From Ectothiorhodospiraceae bacterium (lineage in GTDB: Bacteria; Pseudomonadota; Gammaproteobacteria; SZUA-152), in NCBI GenBank assembly GCA_002401775.2, contig NVUB02000175.1, positions 1-37,543 of the forward strand: DNA of 37,543 bases, read 5' to 3'. A model generated the notes under the pieces. The model saw nothing but the letters and a program-made list of their open reading frames with translations, was not told the origin of the DNA and made no database searches. This document shows positions 31,228-37,543 of this stretch, piece after piece. The first letter of the stretch is position 1. Each line of letters begins with the position of its first letter. A program made the position numbers and the translations under genes.

Positions 31228-33196
31228 AATTCATCTCGAAAAAATATTGCGGGTCACGGTCGTTACCCGGTTTTTCATCTCCCAGGGGGGAGGCGAATTC
31301 AAAACGCATTGAAAAATCTTCATACTGAAAGCGCAGGCCCGTGCCAATACCACTGAGGCTTACCACCTCCCGGTCACTCGCCAAGGGGTCGTTCAACCAG
31401 CCTTTCGCATAATCAGCAAAAAAGGCCACCTGTAATACTTCTCCCCAGCGTTTACGGCCAAACGCTTTCCACTGAGAAAAACCGGGCGCGTTTATTAACC
31501 ATTCAATACTGGTCGACAAAGCCTTGTCGCGTAAAAACTCAGCCGCAGAATAAGCCCGCACACTGTTAGGGCCACCAATGGCCATTTGTTCTAACGACGT
31601 TAACAAGTCCTGAGATGACTGGCCGCGAAAAGAAACATGCAACATGTGGTTTGGCTTAAAACGGTACCACAGGGCATAATCCAGATTCACCTTGGAAAAA
31701 TCACCACCAGCGTACAGTAGCGAGCCGCCTTGCCGGCTTGTGCTAGTGAGTGTCGGGTCTGTGGTAGCTTCCATTGCCCCTAACAGCCCGCCATACCCCT
31801 GGCTGTATTGGAGATTGGCATTAATCATGTGTCGCCGTGAGGCACTTGACCAGTCAAACCCCATTGCCACACTGAGTACCGTCAGTTCATCCGCCTGATC
31901 CGAACCTGTGGTCACATCAAGTTTGGCGGACTTTCGACTAAGTTGAAGTAAGGCATAACTATTAAATAATCGGCTGCGATGAAATGCACGACGCCAGTAG
32001 ATTTGTGCCTGTTTTGTGACACCTGAAATCCCCAGGACCTCTAAAGCCGCACCCAACGAATATCGATTAACGCTGGCACCTAAGCCAAATATATTTTTAG
32101 GACCAAAGGCATTTCTCTCGTAATACAAAGAACCAAAATTACCGTTACCAGGATCATAGGTTTTAGACAGGCTTATGCGCAAACGATCGATGTTGTTGGT
32201 GGGGTTATTCCAGTCAACATTAATTCTGCCACGATATTCTCCGGTAAACTCCGAGCCATAATTATCCATATGCAAAGTGGTCGAACGATTGCTTTCCTCC
32301 AAAACGGAAACCAGCAAGTCAGTTTCTCCCGGTTTTAAACCCGGCCGAAATACCGCAAAGGTTCTCAAACCCGGATAATCATTGAGCAGCAGCATGGCTT
32401 GTTCAATGGCATCCTTAGTCACGGGCTCATTCAGTAATTCACGGAACGGCCTCATCAACTGCTCTGAGTTGTAGTGTGTGTTCTTTTCAAAAAGAACATT
32501 ACCCAAAATTCCCTCGAGCACCCGTATTCGTAGTCGGCCTTCTTTGATGGTTTGCGGCGGAATAACGGCACGCACCAAAATAAAGCCTCGGTCTCGGTAA
32601 TATTGGGCCACCCCGGCGGCAATCTCTTGCAGCTGTTGCAATGTCAGTAAGTTTTCAGGGGCCTTGCTCGCCAGGAACTGCTCGATACTCACCTCCATTT
32701 CCTGCAACTCAGCGGACGGTTTTTTATCGACAGATTCAGAAGTAGATTCCTCCTGCCCCTGCATGTTCATCGGTTCGGGAGAATCACGCTTAAGACGCGT
32801 TTGCAGGGCAACAGCCGCCAGTCGTTTCTTTTCGACAAACTCAGCCAGTTCTTCGAGCAATATGTCGTGATCAGGACGATCAACAACCCCCATAAGCTGT
32901 ATGCTATTAACAGAAAGACGGGCTTCATCTATCGCTTGTTTACGGTTTTTTACGGGTGCAGGTTCAGCCAGAAAACGGCGCATATTAGGCGCTACGGGCG
33001 ATATAATTGGCCGGTGTTGCGGAGCGGCACGCGGTTTAGAGGGATCAGGTAGCGGTGCAGAATAAAGGCTGGCACTGGCCAGCAGTAGGCCGACCACAAT
33101 CACCCAAAGCAAAAACGTCATACCAGAGAGGCGAAAACCTCGATGCCACAAACCTGGACGTCTTAACCGGTATTTAATGGTGTCAATAATCAGCAA
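31217..33196 (-). CDS. TpsB outer-membrane transporter (ShlB/FhaC family)
   Basis: This 659-residue protein has a long signal segment (hydrophobic at 28-45). A Pro-rich and charged N-terminal extension runs to about 190. A POTRA-like region follows (QEIAAGVAQYYRDRGFILVR, then AVIPPQTIKEGRLRIRVLEG), then a 16-strand-type barrel ending FEMNYVF with a terminal Phe. GGPNSVRAYSAAEF corresponds to the conserved VRGY lid-loop motif, here VRAY. It recognises the TPS domain of its partner and exports it. It is the first gene of the tpsB-tpsA operon. The extension of about 110 residues between signal and POTRA is longer than usual. Confidence 0.93.
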   Translation of the reverse strand: MLIIDTIKYRLRRPGLWHRGFRLSGMTFLLWVIVVGLLLASASLYSAPLPDPSKPRAAPQHRPIISPVAPNMRRFLAEPAPVKNRKQAIDEARLSVNSIQLMGVVDRPDHDILLEELAEFVEKKRLAAVALQTRLKRDSPEPMNMQGQEESTSESVDKKPSAELQEMEVSIEQFLASKAPENLLTLQQLQEIAAGVAQYYRDRGFILVRAVIPPQTIKEGRLRIRVLEGILGNVLFEKNTHYNSEQLMRPFRELLNEPVTKDAIEQAMLLLNDYPGLRTFAVFRPGLKPGETDLLVSVLEESNRSTTLHMDNYGSEFTGEYRGRINVDWNNPTNNIDRLRISLSKTYDPGNGNFGSLYYERNAFGPKNIFGLGASVNRYSLGAALEVLGISGVTKQAQIYWRRAFHRSRLFNSYALLQLSRKSAKLDVTTGSDQADELTVLSVAMGFDWSSASRRHMINANLQYSQGYGGLLGAMEATTDPTLTSTSRQGGSLLYAGGDFSKVNLDYALWYRFKPNHMLHVSFRGQSSQDLLTSLEQMAIGGPNSVRAYSAAEFLRDKALSTSIEWLINAPGFSQWKAFGRKRWGEVLQVAFFADYAKGWLNDPLASDREVVSLSGIGTGLRFQYEDFSMRFEFASPLGDEKPGNDRDPQYFFEMNYVF

Positions 33197-33465
33197 ATTT
33201 CATTCCTGGCGACCAAACTGGCGACTAAGCAGGCATTTATGCCATCCTTTAATAGCGCCTCTATATGAACAAACTGAATAGGGTAATGCAGGTTTGGTGC
33301 CAAATAAATGACTCTGTTTTTCGTAGGTACCCACCACGACCTATCCTGAATACAAGACTGAATAGAAGACAACCACCTCATGAATGGCCATATACCACAT
33401 CACCCCAGAATTTCTCATACGGGAAACCAGTGACTCGTAACAGACGACTAACCGACAAAAAGACA

Positions 33466-33500
33466 CTGGATTCCGGCTCAAAACCCTGCCGGAATGACGG
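33466..33500. repeat. REP-like dispersed hairpin
   Basis: ATTCCGGC (33470-33477) pairs perfectly with GCCGGAAT (33488-33495), embedded in CTGGATTCCGGCTC...GCCGGAATGACGG. This motif is familiar as a repeated hairpin in many gammaproteobacterial genomes. It lies in the 33197-33881 gene-free stretch. Confidence 0.6.
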
Positions 33501-33510
33501 TACTTTTAAC

Positions 33511-33570
33511 GACGTGTTTTACAACGTGTTTTACGGAGAGATTTACAGAGAGATTTACAGAGAGATTTAC
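33511..33570. repeat. five tandem 12-bp units ending TTTAC
   Basis: Consecutive 12-mers GACGTGTTTTAC, AACGTGTTTTAC, GGAGAGATTTAC, AGAGAGATTTAC and AGAGAGATTTAC form two related blocks with the common end TTTAC. Unit length is a multiple of three, so an overlapping frame stays open, but I see no reason to call it a gene. No other feature is seen between here and 33881. Confidence 0.85.
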
Positions 33571-33881
33571 GACGTGGCGCAAGGGCATTAATCTTACTTT
33601 ACGTTTTTTGCCGCTCTGCGTGTTTGCGTTGGCTAATCAAACACTCAAAATACCCAAAGTAGTTCCCATTCAAACCGAGTTATATTTTCATCGTCATACC
33701 GGCGACTGTCAGAATGTAAATCGAGTGTAAATCGGACATCCGACATGTGCGCTGACAACCTGATCATATCTGTTGAGCTCTTAAAGTTTGGTGTCCTGCT
33801 TGAATAAGTTTGAAAAGATAACGGCCAATCTTCACGAAAATGGTAAGGGCGCAGTGAACACCCTTACCAATCTTTTAACGT

Positions 33882-34445
33882 TTATTTATTAACGAATGAT
33901 TGACCTCGTAATACAGAAAATGAAAATAATATTAACAAAAACAACCAAAGCGAACCGGGTTCAGGTATTCTTGTCGTCGTATCACCATCAAAGATGGAAA
34001 CATGCGAAATAGCCCCTTTATCCGGCCAAAAACCAATCATCATGATGTCTTCAAGACCATCCCACATTGATATGTCAAACAGATACCAAATTGGATCATG
34101 ATCCCCATCTTTAACAAGCAACCAGTTTGCATCTGTTATCACGTCGCCACTTATATATTCGATCAAAGCATCAGATGGATCGCCCATTGTATTGGAGTAG
34201 GTTGTTTCATATGACATCATAAAGTTTGCCATTCCTTCCTCGCTGCCTTCATGATTATCCTTATATAAAAGATCTACCGACACACCAAGAATAGTGCTGA
34301 TATCAGCGGCATCGGGATTACTGTAAGCAGGGTAAGATGACTCATTTGTAAACTCACCACCCGGTACAAGCAATAAGGCTTGAGCGTGGCTGCTTACCAT
34401 CAGTAATAAACCGATTAGTGTGGTACGAATACAGGCTGTAACCAT
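33882..34445 (-). CDS. PEP-CTERM sorted exoprotein
   Basis: This 187-residue protein has a signal peptide (hydrophobic 9-18, cut near HAQA). The acidic beta-rich body is poor in Cys and contains WLLVKDGDHDPIWYLFDISM. A C-terminal PEP-CTERM anchor reads RIPEPGSLWLFLLILFSFSV followed by the basic LRGQ. Such proteins are cleaved by exosortase (EpsH family) and sent to the surface or extracellular matrix. No exosortase gene is in the window, so it must be elsewhere. The gene stands alone, 439 bp from the tandem 12-mers. Confidence 0.85.
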   Translation of the reverse strand: MVTACIRTTLIGLLLMVSSHAQALLLVPGGEFTNESSYPAYSNPDAADISTILGVSVDLLYKDNHEGSEEGMANFMMSYETTYSNTMGDPSDALIEYISGDVITDANWLLVKDGDHDPIWYLFDISMWDGLEDIMMIGFWPDKGAISHVSIFDGDTTTRIPEPGSLWLFLLILFSFSVLRGQSFVNK

Positions 34446-35071
34446 TATAAACTCCTTCTTTGTTAAACAAAGATTAATCTAATCGCAATAAATACAGCAG
34501 CATTTTATATGCCACTAGTAAGTACGCTAAGGAAATCATAATGTTAAAGAAAAAAATTCTATATCAAATGGAAAGTGTAAATGTTTCCGACAATATTTTC
34601 GCCAAAACCAAATCACTGAATCAAAAAAACAAAATATATATCCATAAATTTTATTAATTTACGGTGGGATGTGAAATCAGTAAACCGGTCAGCCAGCTTA
34701 CGCATTGGCAATGTTTGGTACCCGGCTCATACCAGCATTAAAAGCGCCGAGTAAAGGCTTAAAAACTTGCTCAGCTTTACCATCCGCAACAACAGTGAAA
34801 ACAACTATATATTCTGCCGGTAAACCCTCGTTAAAAGGTCAGCCCTTTTGGTTAACAGACAATCAAGAACCTGGCATGCCCCAGTAGAAAATGTCAATGA
34901 ATTCTTGGCTTGGCAACTCCCTTTTCTTAAAATTACCCTTTTAAAAGCAAAAATCTGATTTTAAGCACCAATAGTGGTTTATTTTTTATTCATTTATCAA
35001 TATTTTCATAGGCTTAGCGTGGGCCGCCTCTGTTAGTTGAGCGGTTAGTTGAGCTGTTGGTTAACGATATT
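34446..35071. other. gene-poor AT-rich stretch
   Basis: Nothing conserved is recognised. A 60-codon frame at 34705-34887 (GTRLIPALKAPSKGLKTCSA) lacks a ribosome binding site and looks like a remnant or chance. The right part contains one copy of a diverged repeat. Confidence 0.4.
34870..35010. repeat. left copy of a diverged flanking repeat
   Basis: The segment CCTGGCATGCCCCAG...CTTGGCTTGGCAAC... and the AT-rich run after it align along their length with 37409-37543. Shared blocks include CTTGGCxTGGCAAC, TTTTAAxAGC, TGATTTTAA and TTTATTCATTTxTCAAT. The copies are diverged and in the same orientation, bracketing the AraC/DUF4142/DUF4383 block. Confidence 0.65.
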
Positions 35072-36007
35072 TCAGTCCTCAGCAGCATAATTCAACTTGT
35101 CGTGTCGCCTGTACCCACTCGGGCCAATATTGAAGTGCTTTTTAAACACTCTGCCAAACGCAGCTTCTGATTGATAACCCACTTTTTCAGCGATATCAAT
35201 AATTGGACAATCTGAGTCCAGTAACAACCGACAGCCAATTTGCATTCGCCAATGCGTTAAGTATTGTAGTGGAGTCATGCCTACCAATTTGGTGAATCGA
35301 TTGATAAAACCGGTGCGTGATAAATTAGCAACTGAGCTCATCGATTCCAGGTCCCAGCTATGTGAAGGTGATTGGTGCAACGCTTGCAGTACGTTTAAAA
35401 TTTTCTTATCTCGTAACGCGCCATAAAACTGGCTATTTTCACTTTCAGCCGTTAAATAATTTCTTATCGCATACGTGAAAATTGTTTCTGATAATTTCTT
35501 GGCAATTTGCTGATAACCAGGTTGTTGCATTTCAGTTTCATAGCCAATCATCTCAAGCGAATGCTCTAACCATGAACTGGTTTTATTAGAACGCTTTATG
35601 TGAACAAGCGGTGGTAACGTATCGATCAAAGGATGGGAGATATTTGGATCGAATGACCAATGCCCGCAAACTAATTGTGTATCATTACTGTTGCCTTTCT
35701 CGCCATAACAAAAAACACCTTCACCCAGATACTCTGCGGTAGCTTTTTTTAACGACTCAATTTTTGCATCAATCGGATCATGTATCGTGTGATCAGCTCC
35801 ATGCGGAATAATCACTAAATCACCCTGATTTAGCTCAACGCTATTATCACCCACTGTGATCCAGCAACGCCCTCGATGTACAAAATGAAATCGGGCTACA
35901 TTTTCAAAGGTAGGGACACGTATTCCCCAGGGTTCGAAAAATGCAGTTCGAAAGTAGATCGTGCTCTCTAGCTTCAGCAAACTGAGCACATCGCTAATTA
36001 TATCCAT
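35072..36007 (-). CDS. AraC-family transcriptional regulator
   Basis: The start ATG at 36007 is favoured because MDIISDVLSLLKLESTIYFR is the usual beginning of this subfamily; an upstream start would add 13 residues. The N-terminal cupin domain (AraC_binding / Cupin_6 type; FHFVHRGRCWITVGDNSVEL) runs to about 180. The C-terminal AraC DNA-binding domain has two helix-turn-helices (ESMSSVANLSRTGFINRFTK and IDIAEKVGYQSEAAFGRVFK). The ligand is unknown. It diverges from the DUF4142 gene across 182 bp and may regulate it. Confidence 0.9.
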   Translation of the reverse strand: MDIISDVLSLLKLESTIYFRTAFFEPWGIRVPTFENVARFHFVHRGRCWITVGDNSVELNQGDLVIIPHGADHTIHDPIDAKIESLKKATAEYLGEGVFCYGEKGNSNDTQLVCGHWSFDPNISHPLIDTLPPLVHIKRSNKTSSWLEHSLEMIGYETEMQQPGYQQIAKKLSETIFTYAIRNYLTAESENSQFYGALRDKKILNVLQALHQSPSHSWDLESMSSVANLSRTGFINRFTKLVGMTPLQYLTHWRMQIGCRLLLDSDCPIIDIAEKVGYQSEAAFGRVFKKHFNIGPSGYRRHDKLNYAAED

Positions 36008-36189
36008 GGCCACGACGCAGGTTATTAAAAATAACATGCTACACAAGCTTGATTACTAATACAATTAAAGTGTACGAATGGTATGTAAATATGTATTAAC
36101 TGGATGGTTAAGTCTTAATAGCTCCAATACTCTAAGCACTGGGGGATAACTCTCATATTACTTAACCATCAAGCTTCAGGAGATTTACC

Positions 36190-36732
36190 ATGAATAAGAT
36201 ACTTCTCGGATTACTTCAGTCAGTCCTGGCTAGCGCTTTAGTGGCTGGCTGCGCCACTGCCGAAACCAACAATCCAGAAAATTTGTCAGACGTGGAAATA
36301 GCGCACGTTGCCTATACCGCCGATAACATTGATATTCGTTACGCGCATCTTGCACTCGCAATTTCGACTAACCCGGATATTCATGATTTTGCAAGATCGA
36401 TGATTCGCGACCATACCGCTGTCAATGATCGGGCTTTAGCTTTACTGAAGAAACTAAAGGTTTCACCTATGGATAATTATTTAAGTAAGCAACTCATTCA
36501 GAGGTCACATCAACTGATTAACGAAATGAGGCAACTAAAAGGTGCTGAATTTGATAAACGTTACGCTAATAATGAACTCAGCTATCACAAAGCGGTTAAT
36601 GATCTGGTTGAGAATTCTTTCATCCCGAACATTGAAAATGCAGAAGTAAAAGAACTGTTTAAAACTGGCTTAGGAATATTTAAAGGTCATCAGGCACATG
36701 CTGAAATAATGGTTTCATCTTTACGTAAATAG
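36190..36732 (+). CDS. DUF4142-family lipoprotein
   Basis: This 180-residue protein has a lipoprotein signal ending LVAGC (Cys21). The mature four-helix domain contains NIDIRYAHLALAISTNPDIH, FARSMIRDHTAVNDRALALL and YANNELSYHKAVNDLV, fitting DUF4142, a ferritin-like helical fold. The repeated His residues (RDHTAVN, YHKAV, KGHQAHAE) are typical. It is periplasmic, and the function is not established. AGGAG lies upstream of the ATG. It is followed by a hairpin and a membrane-protein gene, probably the same transcription unit. Confidence 0.88.
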   Translation: MNKILLGLLQSVLASALVAGCATAETNNPENLSDVEIAHVAYTADNIDIRYAHLALAISTNPDIHDFARSMIRDHTAVNDRALALLKKLKVSPMDNYLSKQLIQRSHQLINEMRQLKGAEFDKRYANNELSYHKAVNDLVENSFIPNIENAEVKELFKTGLGIFKGHQAHAEIMVSSLRK

Positions 36733-36757
36733 CACTTTTAAACACTTTCACGAGTAT

Positions 36758-36793
36758 GCCCGTACTGATGATCTTTCTTCCGTCAGTACGGGC
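36758..36793 (+). terminator. hairpin between the DUF4142 and DUF4383-like genes
   Basis: GCCCGTACTGA (36758-36768) and TCAGTACGGGC (36783-36793) form a perfect 11-bp stem with a 14-base loop. It is followed by TCTCGATATT rather than a clear T-run, so it may be a weak terminator or an mRNA-stabilising element. Confidence 0.6.
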
Positions 36794-36827
36794 TCTCGAT
36801 ATTAAACAGCACAAGAGGATTTAAACA

Positions 36828-37217
36828 ATGAATTTTCAAGCACAGAAAGTCGCCTGGTTATTATCCGGTGCGTTTGCAATATCGTTTTTTATGGCACGTA
36901 TACCAAACCCGCTAGTTGGAACAGATGGAATATTTTTAACTAATTTAATGCACGACTTAGTACATCTGTTAACCGCAATAGGATTTGTAATCGTGGCAAG
37001 AATGGGCGCCAAAGCATCCGTTCTATTTATGAAGAGTTTTGGCGCCGTCTACCTGGGAGTAGCAATTCTTGGGTTCATTATGCTAGGCGACGCGCAAGAA
37101 GGTCGTTTGTTAGGTGTTATTCATATTAATGCGGCAGATAACTTCCTGCACCTTGGTTTTGCAGCCACTATTATCGCGCTCGGCTTTATAACCAATCGCG
37201 AGTTGAAAACGGCATAG
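36828..37217 (+). CDS. DUF4383-like four-helix membrane protein
   Basis: This 129-residue protein has four hydrophobic helices at about 9-23, 40-57, 65-86 and 106-122. NPLVGTDGIFLTNLMHDLVH with the following LL resembles DUF4383 (N..NxxHllhll). INAADNFLHLGFAATIIALG is the second conserved half. It is an inner-membrane protein of unknown role. AGAGG lies upstream of the ATG. Confidence 0.8.
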   Translation: MNFQAQKVAWLLSGAFAISFFMARIPNPLVGTDGIFLTNLMHDLVHLLTAIGFVIVARMGAKASVLFMKSFGAVYLGVAILGFIMLGDAQEGRLLGVIHINAADNFLHLGFAATIIALGFITNRELKTA

Positions 37218-37333
37218 AAATAATCAATTGCAATTTAATTAATATGAGCACATTTGGGCATATTGGGTAGAACCAAGCTTACCCATTGATTTTGTTGATA
37301 AAAACACGCAACTAATAGTTAATTAACTTTTTG

Positions 37334-37363
37334 ACCAATCATTTTACCGATAAAATGATTGGT
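37334..37363 (+). terminator. perfect 13-bp hairpin after the DUF4383-like gene
   Basis: ACCAATCATTTTA (37334-37346) pairs perfectly with TAAAATGATTGGT (37351-37363) around a CCGA loop. It probably ends the transcript of the two-gene block. A T-run precedes rather than follows, so it may function better on the opposite strand. The rest of 37218-37408 holds nothing else. Confidence 0.65.
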
Positions 37364-37408
37364 CTAAGCCATTTCAGGTACTTTTAAAACGTGCTTGCCA
37401 TCAACTGA

Positions 37409-37543
37409 CCTGCATTCCCCGGTCGAAAATTTCGGTGGTACTTGGCATGGCAACCCACTTTCTTAACGTTACCATTTTAATAGCCAAAAGGTGATTTTAA
37501 ACACAAATATTGGTGTGTATTTTACTCATTTTTCAATGGTTTC
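37409..37543. repeat. right copy of the flanking repeat, cut by the window end
   Basis: Aligns with 34870-35010 in the same orientation, with scattered substitutions. It extends to the last base of the window, so its true end is unknown. Confidence 0.65.

Noticed and set aside
33511-33570. CRISPR-like array
   Set aside because: Units are contiguous 12-mers with no spacers, and there are no cas genes.
33494-33730. 78-residue plus-strand frame over the tandem 12-mers
   Set aside because: The TTCFT/ERFT repeats simply reflect the 12-bp DNA repeat. No ribosome binding site or downstream conservation is visible.

Overview
The window looks like the replication-terminus region of a gammaproteobacterial chromosome, probably marine. 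The evidence is a near-canonical gammaproteobacterial dif site, SohB and YceH orthologues, a two-partner secretion system and a PEP-CTERM protein. No rRNA, tRNA or CRISPR array was seen, and I cannot name the genus.

The central result is an apparently complete tailless-phage prophage of the corticovirus (PM2) type, about 12.2 kb. It lies between two dif-like XerCD sites at 8913-8940 and 21125-21152, and I found no integrase gene. It encodes a PM2 P2-like major capsid protein, an FtsK/HerA-type packaging ATPase, a GpA-type rolling-circle replication initiator, a set of small membrane proteins, a large beta-helix spike, a lysozyme-like virion protein and a 3-TM holin. It also has a 39-residue very basic protein, a methyltransferase-like protein, a lipoprotein on the opposite strand and two helix-turn-helix regulators. 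Nearly all genes run leftward as one overlapping operon from a good sigma-70 promoter at about 20.7 kb. The repressor-like gene diverges from it, and its stop codon is supplied by the right-hand dif half-site. Swapping the half-sites gives a host dif only one base different from E. coli dif, and a phage attP with a poor XerC arm.

1-8.9 kb, left flank: a toxin-antitoxin pair (PIN toxin, HicB/RHH-type antitoxin) that looks like an integron cassette, a REP-associated transposase fragment, and a second antitoxin/zeta-toxin-like pair. These are followed by many gene remnants: Phd antitoxin, Fic, SRAP, EAL, DcaP porin, and a possible filamentous-phage Zot tail next to dif. Intact genes among them are a secreted unknown protein, a 60-residue conserved small protein and the protease SohB.

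21.2-33.2 kb, right flank: a DUF2867 protein, YceH, and a tpsB-tpsA two-partner secretion operon whose 2767-residue exoprotein carries about nine long internal repeats.

33.2-37.5 kb: a REP-like hairpin, a 12-bp tandem array, a PEP-CTERM protein, and an AraC regulator divergent from a DUF4142 lipoprotein gene and a DUF4383-like membrane protein. The last block is bracketed by two diverged copies of a repeat of about 140 bp.
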